From Eutreptiella sp. 'Long Island Sound 2002' (Eukaryota; Euglenozoa; Euglenophyceae; Eutreptiales; Eutreptiaceae), in assembly GCA_964036045.1 (NCBI GenBank), contig OZ038379.1, positions 78,710,929-78,774,928 of the forward strand: a stretch of DNA of 64,000 nucleotides. The letters run 5' to 3'. How positions within the stretch are numbered: position 1 is the first letter of the stretch; every line of letters begins with the position of its first letter. Shown here piece by piece: positions 47,121 through 58,146 of this stretch. Below the pieces are notes generated by a model. That model was not told where the DNA came from, did no database searches, and worked only from the letters and a program-made list of their open reading frames with translations. Position numbers and translations under genes: made by a program.

Positions 47121-47420
47121 GGTGCTATGCCCTCAAACACAAGTACCACCTACCACCCCCCCCCCCCCCCTGTTGCAATTTTTTTTTGCCCACATGCATA
47201 CCGCAAAAATGTTGAGCGCAATGATGGGGTCATTTTAAGCTGTATATGTTGGGGTCAAGGTGCCCCCCTCCCTTTCAGCTGGCCCCAAACCCCCCCCCCC
47301 CCAAACCCAACCCCCCCCGCGCCCTAAAATTGGCTGGAAAGTGGGAGGGAGTCGGCATATGGCCCGATGCTACGCCCCCCCCGGGATGCACCAAAGAAGT
47401 GCCTGGCATTCAAATGCCTG
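47085..47420 (+). repeat. Dispersed repeat, plus copy (inverted copy at 53140-53480)
   Basis: CAACAGTGGCCCAGAATGGA, ACAAGTACCACCTACCA, a C run, TTGCAATTTTTTTT, a GCATACCGCAAAAATG block, then CAGCTGGCCCC and GGCTGGAAAGTGGGAGGGAG appear in the same order, complementary, at 53480-53140. Both copies carry long C or T homopolymers at the same places. Confidence 0.85.
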
Positions 47421-48149
47421 CGGGGCCACTGATGGATTCCAGAGCTTTATAGTGTACAGGGAGCAAATATCTGAGAAGGGTTGGGCCAAAGGGTCCACTG
47501 CTTCTCAAACACTGTGCAAGTTTGGGGAAATTGATAGCATTTTGTCCGACATGTTAGAACCCTGTCGTTTGCATCTTGTCGTAGTTCGTCTTGGCCAAAG
47601 AATGATGTTTCTCCACCTGCACAATACACAATCGACTTAATTAGATGCTCAATCGGTCTCGAATTAGTCTACTGTGTGGCATGCACTAGTGTGCAATCAA
47701 ATCATTCCACATTGCACTCTGCCCCAATCCAGTCCAACATCTTATGAATGGTGGAATACCCGCATCTGGTGTGAAAGTGAGTTTTGCCTTGAGGGTGTAA
47801 AATTCCAACCCTACTTGGGGGTGGAATGATCGAAGATAGTATCAGAGGATCCCCAATCACCTCACACATCAAAGCCATGCACGTCCCCATATATGGGAAA
47901 ACACCGCCCCTTGTGCCTAAGAAAATGGAAGTGCAACAAATTGAATTGTGTTTTGAGGTGTGTCATAGCATTAGCATGAAGCAGTGAATTAGTGCATCAC
48001 ACCGCAAGTTTTAGGTTGGTCTTTGTCCACGCCTTATATTGCGTGCAAGACAGCTACCAGGAGATTGAATGGTTTTGGCATTACACGCGTAAAAACCGCA
48101 ATGTCAGTGCACGCTCTCAGCCAACCTCCCCCCATTTGAAACCCCATTT
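47421..48149. other. Unassigned stretch
   Basis: No recognisable gene or repeat. Short frames only. Confidence 0.4.
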
Positions 48150-48960
48150 GTCGGGTGGTTGGGGGTTCAAAAAATGACCCCTCCTTTTTTGGTCAAAATT
48201 CACAATTGCTTTTTTCCCTATTTTGAGCCGAAAAAGTGTTTTCAGGTCCCAACTCCATGGGTTTTTTGTGGGCGGAGTGGGACGAGCACATATGTGGCTC
48301 ATGCCGTTTTCGATTATTTTGGTTACCTAGTCATTTTGGGTGATTTTACTGACTCCGTGGTGCCCACTCCTAGGGGTGCAACTAGGGACCTCGTAACAGT
48401 ACCGACACACTAGGATACAAAAAGACGTTTTCTGCAACCTCTAGCCTTGCTTGAGGTCTTTCATGGCCCATGTGAGAGTTGCAAAATGAGTGGTTCCACT
48501 AAAATTGGCCGACATATGGTGGCTAAAAATTTTGTTTTTTCCGACAACCCTTGGCAGTCCCCAAGCACATTTGGGTCGTTGTTGAGTGATCATTTGGTGA
48601 CAATGGGAGCACGTGTAAACCCAGGGGGGGCTATGTGGGCTTCTTGGCCCCCAAAGGCTTCATTTTGGGCTAGTTTCATAGCACTATCAAAGGTTGGTTG
48701 GCCTATTGCCCCCATTTTGCGTGGATTCAGATGCAAGTCCCATTCCACTTTTTTCTTCTACATGGACCCCCTAACCAATGATGAGGGTGCTATCTCTAGT
48801 TTTCCTAAATTGGCCCCCCTGTGGGGACCCAACGGTGAGGATGTGGCCGTTTGCACGCCGTCATGGGTTGGCCAAAAAGGCGAGATTCTTGGGGGAACCT
48901 CTAACAACCCTAATGGCCCCTGTGGGGATTATCGAGTGATCATTTAGTGACAATTGGGGT
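48150..48960. repeat. Old dispersed repeat, member 2
   Basis: It aligns in motif order with 40600-41270. The part ATCATTTGGTGACAATGGGA at about 48590 also matches the complement of 61660-61690 (GTCACCAAATGATCACCC), and a direct echo GAGTGATCATTTAGTGACAA occurs near 48934. So at least three members are present in the window. Confidence 0.6.
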
Positions 48961-49499
48961 CCATACCAATTTGTGGAGAGGCATGTTGCAACATTGAGGC
49001 CTGTCTATTGTGTATTGTTGGTTTTTACACACACCCTTTTGGGTTGTTTAAGTGGGTAGTTGTTGATGATCATAGATGATCCCAAACCCGGATCTATGGT
49101 TCAAACCCCGTACTTCATTTGCACAATTTCTGCCCCCGTAGTAGAATGCCCGGTGCTTTTTGAATGATACACCACGATTGGTGAGTTTACCACACGCGGG
49201 CGCGTTGTGTTGAGACATGTGCGAGACATTCTCCCCCGCCTCCTACAATGTGCAACCTTAGAACAATGCCTAAGTTTCGCCAGTGACAACACTGAAATGT
49301 TGCACAAACCATGTTAGCACCAAATTGTTTTTCAGCCAGCACTAACGTCATGATGATCACCAATTGACATGTTTTCAAACACACCATTTGCAAATTCAAG
49401 ATCTTCGGGTGGTGCAATCTTCAAAAGTGCAATGTTGGCATATTCTAGATTGATCACTATTAAAACACGGAGCCACTTCACCAATGGATCCCGGCTCAC
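48961..49499. other. Unassigned; one B-box-like motif
   Basis: TATGGTTCAAACCCCGTA near 49095 resembles a Pol III B box, but no matching tRNA fold is evident. Confidence 0.35.
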
Positions 49500-49504
49500 A
49501 AATG

Positions 49505-49615
49505 GTATACGGGTGGGTGGAAAGTGGGGTTTTGGAGGCTGAAAAATGGGGTACAAGAGGTTGGAAAATGGGGTATTGAGAGACTAGAAAATGGGGCACA
49601 GGAGGCTGCAAGATG
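49505..49615. repeat. 22-23 bp tandem repeat, about four units
   Basis: TGGGG following GAAAA or GAAAG occurs at 49525, 49547, 49569 and 49592, with GAGGCT or GAGGTT between units. Confidence 0.8.
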
Positions 49616-51569
49616 GATTACGTAAAAAAACTACCAAAATGCACATACTAGAATCGTTCTCCGTTGGCCTTGTATGACATCTGAGGCAAACCAACGCATG
49701 AGACAACCAACATCTGTGACACCCAGGGGGAGGGGTGGCGGTGGTGTTGGTGCTTTGTGCTCTTAATTTTCCTACTCACTCCTGCAGTAAATTTCTTCGA
49801 CAATCCGAACCTTTGGATTCAAATGGGACACATTTTGGATGGAGGGCTCAGCATGATAAATGCCCGCACGCTGCCCCCAACTGTACTGCGGAGCCTCCAC
49901 TTGAACTCTGGCACACAGATTGCTCAATTGAATCCCTGTTTTACCCCAAAGGCTACACAAAACAGGAGCTTCCTGGGGAGAGGGGTGTGGTACTATGTTT
50001 GCAAATGCGCAAAAACACATTCATGTAAAGCATACATGCCCGTAAACAACGTGTACCATGTTGTCTAGGCATGTATGTGTGCGGATAGGTGCAGATATGC
50101 ATGTATGGACCATTCCAGTGCCTTTGTGGCGAAGGCCCCATGCTTGATCCCCCTCCAATCCCCACAAGCGCCATTCATGCAACTAGGCATTGGTAAGATG
50201 TGGAGGCACATGCATGGGAAACATCAACCATCACCTCAAACTTGGAGGACTGGAGCACGACTTGGCACTTGTGAGGCTGGGCTGCGTCTAGTGTGGTTCC
50301 GTTCAGGCAACTGGGGGGTATCTGCACCAAGAGAAGGCTTTCGTTGGGTGAAGTTAGCAGAGGCACGAATCACCCCAGACACATGACCAAGAAGAGAAGC
50401 CCTTGGGTGGGTGGGGGAGGGAGGTGGTGTGTGAAACAACAAGGGTGAAGGAATTTGCAAATGAAGGCAAATGTGGATTGGTTCATTAGTGCTGTTGTTC
50501 ATGGTGCAAAGCCTTAACCCAGAGATATGGCATGTGGGCCGCTCTGCATTGTGGGTGAGTGCCAAGGGTTTTGGACTACACCTTACCAGATGGTACTCAA
50601 GAAAGCTCTCTAAACCAAGAATTTGAGCTGTCCAATGCCCCCAAAATAAGTGCGCAACCATTTTGGCCTTTGTATTTTTGTCACTGTATCCAAATTGTGG
50701 CAGTGGAAGTTACACAAAAGGAATTTACAGAGTGAGAGTGGAAGAGTGATACCACGGCGACTCCAAAATGGAAATTGGTACATGTACTCAGCTAGTGCTT
50801 CCAAAGGGACCTTGTGGACCCACCAACCAACACCAATGCTGTGGCAATACCGAACAATGAATTGGTGCCCACAAAATCACCTGGAGGAGAGGTTGTTATG
50901 GGGTGTTGTGAAGGAAAGGTGGCCTGGGAACCCGCCCCCCCCCAAAAAAATGAAGTGTCGGTGCCAGCCTAAACCCTAAGAGAACGCTTTCTGCGCGCCG
51001 CAAGGTTTGAGAAACCTGTTTTATTGCAGCTGGTTCCGGAAACAAACCAAATAACTGAGAAATAGCTCAATGTGGGTGGCGGTGGCCCGCACCAGGGGCC
51101 CCTTGTCCCCGGGCTGACGATTGCATTTAACAAGTGTCCCCCACTACCGGGGAGAAATCAATGGCTCCCCATGCTCAGCAGGGTGACAAAATCAGAAATG
51201 GCCCACATGTGCATACAGTGGCTACCTAACCCCTGACCCCGGGTTGACACCCCGTAACATAACCCATGCCTTCTCAAGGTCCCCATAGTAGGGAGAGATC
51301 AATATGGCTACATAAAAGGGCCATACTATATGGTAAAACCTGGCCCCATGCCCCCCGGGGAGCACAACAAGGTGGAATCTATAAAGCCCCACAAATTAGG
51401 CAAGTTTCCCAAAATGCGCGCCGCAGGGCGCGCCACAATCGCCGCAGGAAAAGACTTCTCTAAAGTAACGGACCACAATTATGGGGGGTGTTTCTGGGTT
51501 GAAAATAAGTGTTTCATAACTATAACTAGCCCGGGGGGGGGGGGAGGGGGTCAATTTTTTTGGCAGGAA
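49616..51569. other. Unassigned 2 kb
   Basis: Frames at plus 49735-50028, minus 50236-50661 and plus 50650-50979 are unrecognised. No repeat or RNA gene could be supported. Confidence 0.35.
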
Positions 51570-51740
51570 ACCCCCTAGGAACCCCTTCCTCAACCCTTCC
51601 TAGACCCTTCCTAGACCCCTTCCCGGTAGGAAAATACCTCCCTAGACCCTTCCTAGACCCCTTGCTGGCCAGTAAAGTCCCCCTTCCTGCCCACGAACCT
51701 TGCTTCCTACGACCCTTCATGTGCCTGTAAGGTGTTTCCG
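51570..51740. repeat. CCCTTCCTAGACC tandem words
   Basis: CCCTTCCTAGACC occurs repeatedly with AGGAA spacers. Related to 42540-42640 and 44290-44380. Confidence 0.65.
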
Positions 51741-51859
51741 CCATGTCGGACTGCCCTTACACCCTGGGTTGGGTCAAAGCTGCGGTAGGCCCCACAGGCA
51801 CACGTGGTTCCTCCCTTTTGGAGGGTCAAACATTCCACAACACCGCCATAGCACCAACT

Positions 51860-52445
51860 CCCTGCCTTCTTAGGGGCCCAAACGTGGGCGGAAATGCTAC
51901 ATCACCCCTGCATTCTCGGGGGTCCCCAACAAAGGGGACAATATCAGAATTGGCTGCCTCACCCATGCCTTCGTAGGGGCCCAAACGTGGGCGGAAATGC
52001 CACATCACCCCTGCATTCTCCCCAACAAAGGGGACAAAGCCAAAGCACAAAAAAAACCAAAATTTTTTTTTCCATTGTGTCCGTGATCCTGCCAAGGGTC
52101 CTGCAGATTGCCCCCACTGGGGATTGAACCCATGACCTTTCAGTTGCAGAGGCACTGCTTTACCCACTAGGGTATGGGCCATCTCTGACACACCTCTGCA
52201 CAGGGGTGGTATTGATATTTGGTCCAATTTGGTTTTCATCCATTGTTGGGTTCTCCTAAAAAAAACTGAGTATTTTGAGTACAGACACATGGGGTGAAAA
52301 CCCATTATTACCCTCTACTAGATCAAGCAAAATTTCCTTAGGGCACCTTCGGCGCCCATGGTCCAGCACTTCCCAGCCAAATTCCGGCAGTGAGAGGGGG
52401 GGGGGGGAGTCGGCGTAAAGGGTCCCGTCCCGGCGCCCCCCCCCC
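51860..52445 (-). repeat. Dispersed repeat with an embedded tRNA-like sequence, copy 1
   Basis: It aligns with 53500-54090 in the same orientation. Shared parts are GGGCGGAAATGCTACATCACCC-like ends, the tRNA-like part, CTCTGCACAGGGGTGGTATT, TTGGGTTCTCCT, ACACATGGGGTG, a TTCGGCGCCCAT block and GTCGGCGTAAAGGGTCCCGT. Copy 1 contains two of the GGGCGGAAATG segments in shortened form. The layout may be a SINE-like or composite element. Confidence 0.8.
52109..52180 (-). ncRNA. tRNA-like sequence inside repeat copy 1 (not a tRNA gene)
   Basis: On the minus strand, CCTAGTGGGTAAAGC fits an A box and GGGTTCAATCCCC fits a B box with a T-arm stem and 7-base loop, at tRNA-like spacing. The acceptor and anticodon stems pair imperfectly, so I assign no anticodon. 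It is probably a Pol III promoter relic of the repeat. Confidence 0.55.
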
Positions 52446-53139
52446 CCATGGGTGCATCCTCATATTGAACACCTGAAGGGGACTCTGGAGCATACTTGTG
52501 GCAACATGCACCACCTTAAAACCAAAGCACGTACCTGGGGGGATGAGCAAAATCTTGGGCTGAGGCTTCAGAACCAGTCTGATCAAATCTGCCAGCAGGG
52601 GTCTGGATGCTTTGACTTAAGGTCTGTGGCAAAGAACAGCACAGACACAGATGCAACACCCAGCAGCACAGCGCAAATGGTCCAAAATGTGGATGGATCA
52701 TAATGCCTTGAAGCCAACAAACAAATGGACACCAGGGGAGGTGTAAAAGCACACCTGGCCAATGGAAACCTGTGGGAACCTGCGTACATCTAGAAGAATC
52801 TGGTTGGTGTTGGATGGCGTAGCTGACAGCTGCTGAAATCCTGGGTGCAGATCTCCATACGGAGGTGGGACTTGGAAGCGGCTTGTGGAAGTAGGAATGG
52901 TTCCCTGTGATTGCCTGCCAGATAGTTATGGGAGAAAGCAAGAATGCAACAAAGAGGTAATACGTGAGGGGAAGGAAGGAAGGGGGCAGAGATGCAGACA
53001 TCAAGGCAGAGGAGGATCCCTACAGACCTATGTTAACACCGATAGGTTAATTTTTGGTCAAAAATTGATACTTTTTTTGGGGGGGGGTTAGAGGGTTTTA
53101 CGGGAAAAATTTTACTGCCAAGGGGTGCCTTACCGGGTC
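52446..53139. other. Unassigned stretch between the two tRNA-like repeat copies
   Basis: A minus frame at 52516-53004 has hydrophobic stretches but is unrecognised and probably chance. A G run lies near 53080. Confidence 0.35.
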
Positions 53140-53480
53140 GGGTGTCATTTTCACCCGGGGTTTGGGGCACGGGGGGACGTAGCAACGGGCCATACGCCGA
53201 CTCCCTCCCACTTTCCAGCCAATTTCAGGGCGGGGGGGGGGGGGGGCTGGGTGTGGGGGGGAGGGGGGTCTGGGGCCGGCTGAAGGAGAGGGGGCCACCC
53301 GGACCCCAACATATATGGCTTAAAATGACCACCTCATCGCGGTAGACATTTTTGCGGTATGTATGTTGGCAAAAAAAAAAAAATTGCAACGGGGGGGGGG
53401 GGCATGGTAGGTGGTACTTGTGTTTAAGGGCATAGCACCCCCGAGTCCATTCCCGGCCACTGTTGCCAGTGGCGCCCCAC
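53140..53480 (-). repeat. Dispersed repeat, minus copy (inverted copy of 47085-47420)
   Basis: The complement shows the same ordered landmarks as the plus copy. It ends at the start of the tRNA-like repeat copy 2, so the two repeats are fused here; the plus copy at 47.1 kb lacks the tRNA-like part. Confidence 0.85.
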
Positions 53481-53499
53481 CCAGGCCGAACCCGTGCCT

Positions 53500-54090
53500 T
53501 TTGGGAGGCCCACAAGTGGGCGGAAATGCTACATCACCCCTGCATTCTCGGGGATCCCCAAAGAAAGGGGGACAAAATCAGCATTGGATGCCTAACCCCT
53601 GCCTTCTGGGAGGCCCACAAGTGGGCGGAAATGCTACATCACCCCTGCATTCTTGGGGATCCCCAACAAAGGGGACAAAGTCAAAGCAAAAAAAAAAGCA
53701 AAAAAAACAAAAACAAAAAATGTCCCATGGTGTCACTGGTCCTACCTACAGCCCTGCAAATTGCCCACACTGGGGTTTGAACCCACGACCTCCAATTGCA
53801 GAGGCACTGCTTTACCACTAGGGTATGGCCCATATCTGACATACCTCTGCACAGGGGTGGTATTCATATTTTGTCCAATTCGGTTTTCATCCACTATTGG
53901 GTTCTCCTCAAAAAACTGAGCATTTTGAGTGTAGACACATGGGGTGGAAACCCATTTTTTCACCCTGTACTAAGGCAAGCAAAATTTCCTTAGGGCGCCT
54001 TCGGCGCCCATCGTCCGGCACTTTCCAGCCAAAACCCGGCAGGGGGGGGGGGGGAGTCGGCGTAAAGGGTCCCGTCCCGGCGTCCCCCCC
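53500..54090 (-). repeat. Dispersed repeat with an embedded tRNA-like sequence, copy 2
   Basis: It contains two direct segments of about 110 bases beginning GGAGGCCCACAAGTGGGCGG (near 53509 and 53619), followed by AAAAAAAAGCAAAAAAAAC-type A runs, the tRNA-like part and the conserved 3' half. GTGGGCGGAAATG segments also occur at 51885 and 51988. Confidence 0.8.
53762..53831 (-). ncRNA. tRNA-like sequence inside repeat copy 2 (not a tRNA gene)
   Basis: On the minus strand, CCTAGTGGTAAAGC (A box) and GTGGGTTCAAACCCC (B box) are better preserved than in copy 1, with CCTC/GAGG around an 8-base loop where the anticodon arm would be. The 8-base loop and weak acceptor stem argue against a working tRNA. 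Confidence 0.6.
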
Positions 54091-54119
54091 GTGGTTGGGG
54101 GGGGGGGTCTGACCGGTGG

Positions 54120-54260
54120 CAATGTCAAAAAATGTTAAAATGGTCCTCGGCGTTCATTTTTGATCCATTTTTCAATTAATTTTTTAAATATTAAAAATTA
54201 ATATATCGCCGACGTTAATATTAACACCGCAAAAATTAACAGCTTTCCGCAAAAAATAAT
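54120..54260. repeat. AT-rich TTAATATTAAC-type island
   Basis: ATTAATTTTTTAAATATT, AAAAATTAATATATCG and GTTAATATTAAC occur together. It resembles the intron at 62935-63085 and the island at 54715-54805. Confidence 0.55.
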
Positions 54261-54714
54261 ACTCCCTGGAAAACCCTACAAATGCACAAGAAGACAAGAC
54301 ATACCACTTTAACACCTTGTCCCTATGGTTGGCCATCATGCCCAGTTTTTGGTGCTTGCCACAGGCTGTAGCACCTGTTGGCGGCCCATCACACTTCTTG
54401 GGACGCCTCCTTGGGGTCCCACAAGGGGGCACTTTGCTGTGTGTGGCCAGGGGTTGTGTTGGTAGGGTTGCGGCTGTCTTGAGGTTTGGGGTCAGTCAGG
54501 GGGTTAGTCTTGGGGTCATGCTGGCCCAAAGGCTGGGGTTTTGGCGTCTTGACCCTTGCGAACACCGTCAAGGACGATGGCGTCGTTAGCCCCCCCCCCC
54601 CCCCAACATTGGGGGTTGTGGTTGTCTTGGGGGCAGGGGTGGCCTTCGAGGCCGGGCCCTTGCTACCTCCTCCTACCATTCCCGGACACATTCTTGAATC
54701 GTATCCCAAGAGAC
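54261..54714. other. Unassigned; one long C run
   Basis: A C run of 14 sits near 54591. Overlapping frames on both strands are not recognised. Confidence 0.35.
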
Positions 54715-54805
54715 CTATGTTCAAACCAACATGGTTAATTTTAATTTTTAATATGTTAACGGGGTTAAAAATTAATGTGCCAAAAATTAACACGTTAACA
54801 CCATC
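54715..54805. repeat. AT-rich TTAA-type island
   Basis: GGTTAATTTTAATTTTTAAT and GGGGTTAAAAATTAATGTG, AAAATTAACACGTTAAC form facing motifs. Same style as 54120-54260 and the copy 3 intron. Confidence 0.55.
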
Positions 54806-54944
54806 TTGGGTCAGTTGCACCGCTTTGTTTGTGCGCATATTTTGGCCCCTTAGGGTGTTTGGTTGGTTGGTTGGTAAAAGGGTGCACAAATGGGATGCTA
54901 GAGGGGTTGCATAGTCTTTAAGGTGGGTAAGTAGGCCCACACAG

Positions 54945-55060
54945 TGAAAAATGTAAGTCGTGTACGAAAAAATCGTCTAGTCGTGTAATTTTTTTGCGGC
55001 AAATGTGTGTTTTTTTTTTGCAGTAAGTCGTGTAAATTATAAAAAAAATTGAAAAATTGA
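54945..55060. repeat. GTCGTGTAATTTTTTTGCGGC-type element, one arm
   Basis: TAAGTCGTGTACGAAAAAAT, GTCGTGTAATTTTTTTGCGG and AAATGTGTG match the units of the palindrome at 61905-62135. Confidence 0.65.
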
Positions 55061-55436
55061 AAGAAATGCAACCTTTGCCATACATGCGCAATATGTACAG
55101 CTGCCGGTTCCGTATGGCACTCCATAGCCATCTTAACGATGGGACGCCGGGTCCACAAAGCACATAGTACTCTGCGTGGCCGGTTGGGACTCGGCCAATA
55201 TAACATAGTTTCACATGGAGTCATTGGCGGTAGACACAAAATCAGGCCCAAGAAAAGAGTCCTGACACGGCCATGGCAGGATTGTGACTAAAGTCTGATG
55301 TCTGATGTCTGATGTGGCATGTTGTTTTGGCAGTGTATACAACAAGATGTGTGATATGTCTGATATACATCTGATGCTTGGAGGAAGGGTGGGGGGGGTT
55401 GGTGTCAAAATGGGTGTGCAAAAAGTTGATGCCCCC

Positions 55437-55938
55437 TACCCCATAGGTTCCCATAGGCCCGATAGGTCCCCATAGGTGCCAATGGGTCCCCAGAGGTCCC
55501 CATAGGCCCCCATAGGTCCCCATAGGTCCCCATAGGTCCCCATAGGCCCCCATAGGTCCCCATAGGTGCCAATGGGTCCCCAAAGGTCCCCATAGGCCCC
55601 CACAGGTCCCCATAGGTGCCAATGAGTCCCCATAGGCCTGTGCGGAGCTATGGGGGCCTGTGGGGGCCTATGCGGAGCTATGGGGGCCTGTGGGGGCCTA
55701 TGGGGACCCATTGGCACCTACGGGGGCCTTTGGGGGCCTGTGGGGACCTTTGGGGACCCATTGGCACCTATCGGGGCCTATGGGCACCTATGGGCACCTA
55801 TGGGTGCCTATGGGGGCCTATGGGGACCTCTGAGGGCCTATGGGGACTCATTGGCATCTATGGGGACCTTTGGGGACCCATGGGCACCTATGGGGACCTC
55901 TGGGGCCCTGTGGGCACCTATGGGCTCCTATGGGGACC
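55437..55938. repeat. CCTATGGGGA-type tandem array, orientation switch inside
   Basis: Up to about 55640 the plus strand reads CCCATAGGTCCCCATAGG; from about 55641 it reads the complement, GGGGACCTATGGGGGCC. The two halves can fold on each other. The Gly/Tyr/Trp-rich frames are artefacts of a 12-base unit. Confidence 0.93.
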
Positions 55939-55940
55939 TA
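55939..55940. other. Left TA target-site duplication of the pogo-like element
   Basis: The TA ends GGGGACCTA of the array and is followed by the terminal AACCCCCCCCC. Confidence 0.85.
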
Positions 55941-56018
55941 AACCCCCCCCCCTTCATTATCATGCGCGTGATAATATTTCGGTGCGTGATAATAGGGGGT
56001 GCGTGATATTATTTTGAC
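55941..56018 (+). repeat. Left terminal inverted repeat and subterminal motifs
   Basis: After the C run comes TTCATTATCATGCGCGTGAT, then GTGCGTGATAAT and GTGCGTGATATTATTTTG. The GCGTGATA motif is repeated in direct orientation and likely forms transposase binding sites. Confidence 0.8.
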
Positions 56019-56324
56019 CGCCACCTAGGGATGCGCAAAAGATTCGTGCAACTGTGACCCCTTGCTCTGGGGGGGGGGGGGGTTGAGGTCCTTTGCTATC
56101 ACGCTCACCCACACCCCCCTTTGCTTTCTCCCCCTTCACAGGTATGCTGCTGCGTGTGCCTCCTGTGGCTTCCGGCTTCGCACAGATTTCGATGGAACTG
56201 TTAGATATGCTCTGTGTGCCTGCTTGCTTGGAGGGGTCAGGGTTCTTTGCTTTTCTGTTTTCTGCACTCTTTACTGCTGGTCCTTGTCGTTTGTCTGGTA
56301 GGACACTTCTCTGTTTTTGTCTTT

Positions 56325-58071
56325 ATGATGTCCACCAGCGATGCACCAGGTTGTGAAGACATTTCTGAGGCTCGGGGGTATGATGAATTGGTTGTTGAAG
56401 AGTTCTTTGATGCAGCAACTGATGATGACAATTCTGATGTGGCAGAGTATTCGACTGGGGATGAAACTGAGGGGGGTGATGCAGTTGATGATGCCCACGA
56501 TGAAGCCCCTGAGGTTCCAATGAATGCAGACGTTGTTGCTGATGCAAATTCTGATGTTCCTGAAGGTGCAGGGAATCGTGATGATGTTGTTGATGGAGTT
56601 TCTGATGGTCCTGATGATGCTGGTGCTGAAAATTCTGAAGTCCCAGTGGATTGTGAACCCCCTGCATGGGATGAGGAAAAAAAGAAGCGCTATGCGCAAA
56701 TGAAGAAAAACTTCAACCGTGGCGTTGGTGGGAAAAATCAAGTTGGGAAGATTGTTCGCTACGACCCCCACATCCGAGTGAAGCGCTTTGCTGTCAACCT
56801 TTTTCGCAATGGTGCAGACCTGGAGGAAATCAGAAAAAAAAATTTGGAATCGAACACAGGAGAAGTTCTTACTTGTGAACAAGAGACAATTAAATGGCTG
56901 GGTGAAGATCGTGGATAAGCTGGGTGACTGTGTTGTGCAACGGACGTCCAAACGTGTGGCTGGAGGGGGGCGGAAGGTGCGGTTTGCGAAGTACGATACT
57001 GCATTGTACAACTGGTTTTGTGCACAACGCACAGAGAAACGTTCCGTATCTGCATCCCTCTTGAAAGATGAAGCCCAACGCCTGGCCAAGGCTGATGGCT
57101 ACACCATTTCCCAGCGGTGGTTAGAGAAGTTTCGAAAGCGCCACAACATTGTTGTACGAAAGGTGCAAAGGCGAACAAAGCTGTCCGATGCAGAGCGCGA
57201 TGCACGGTTGCAAAAGTTCTACGCGTTTTTGTACTTGCAGCCATCTGCAGTACGTGTGTGGGTGAACCTGGATGAAATTCCAGCATCGCTTGGGGGACTT
57301 CTGGGGAATGTGGAAATACTGGAACACAGGGGGTCAAGGAACGTGATGGCGCTCGCGGATGAAAATCACTTCAAAAGGATGGGCACGTTAATTGCCATGC
57401 TTGGTGTGAAGAAGGAAGGTGACGCCTTTTCAACACTGGACTTGAAGCCTGCAGTCCTGCTAGAAAGTAAAAAAGGTAAAGTGGTTGCCAATCCTCATAA
57501 CATTTTGTTCACCACCAATGTGACCGGTGTCATCAACGGTGTGTACATGCGAGATGTTTTTGTCCCCTACTTGCAAATGCAATTGCAGAGAACAAATGCA
57601 CAGTGTATAGGAATTCTGGATTCTGCCTCTGCCCATATATCACTTGCTGTCCTGGCTGCTTTGCGTGTGGCTGGGCTGCGGTATGCAGTGATCCCCGGTG
57701 GCCTTACCATGTTTGTGCAGTCAATTGACACTGCTTTGGCAGCCTTGTACAGAACTGCCCATCACCGGTTGTATGCTGCCCACATGGAAGGCAACCCCAA
57801 AGTCACGGCGGCTCAGGCACGCAATTTGTTTGTACAATTTTGCTACACAGGCCACCAGAATGCTGTGAATCTCCTGGATGTGCCAACACTGTTTCAGGAT
57901 TTAGGATACATCGATCCAACAAAGCTCAAGTTGCGTGTCCCATTCCAGTTTGCTATTCCCCAGCGTGCTGAACCCCCAAGGGGAGATGCATCTGCTCCTA
58001 AACCCAAGCCCAAGCCCAACCCTAAACCAGTTTCAAGGCAATTGTCAATGTCTGCATTTCTCTCCAAATAA
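56325..58071 (+). pseudogene. Pogo-like DDE transposase with one frame change at an A run
   Basis: I start at ATG 56325 (MMSTSDAPG). The N-terminal 110 residues are Asp/Glu-rich. An N-terminal helix-turn-helix follows (RVKRFAVNLFRNGADLEEIR) and breaks at the A9 run at 56835-56843; it resumes one frame over (NKRQLNGWVKIVDKLG) in a 427-codon frame whose open part begins at 56788. In that frame a CENP-B-like DNA-binding region (YTISQRWLEKFRKRHN, residues 105-120) precedes the catalytic domain: D162 in VWVNLDEIP, D278 in GILDSASAHIS and D314 in FVQSID. There are 35 residues between the last two, within the pogo/Fot range. All three acids are present. The C-terminus is Lys/Pro-rich and ends QLSMSAFLSK, which resembles a PCNA-interacting motif. 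Without the single-base change it would look intact. Confidence 0.9.
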
Positions 58072-58146
58072 CCGGACCAAGTCGCAATGGTGTTGCAAGA
58101 AATCCTGGTTTCCGCCTTTTGTGTTGCTACCTCTCATGTCAAGAAT

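Noticed and set aside
52516-53004. Membrane protein on the minus strand
   Set aside because: The hydrophobic stretches come from a low-complexity frame without family resemblance, and opposite-strand frames are equally open.
52109-53831. Two tRNA genes
   Set aside because: A and B boxes are present, but acceptor and anticodon arms do not pair well and both lie inside a dispersed repeat. Recorded as tRNA-like.
55436-56017. Gly/Tyr/Trp-rich frames (GTYGDLWGP repeats)
   Set aside because: They are translations of a 12-base repeat array that reads through on both strands.
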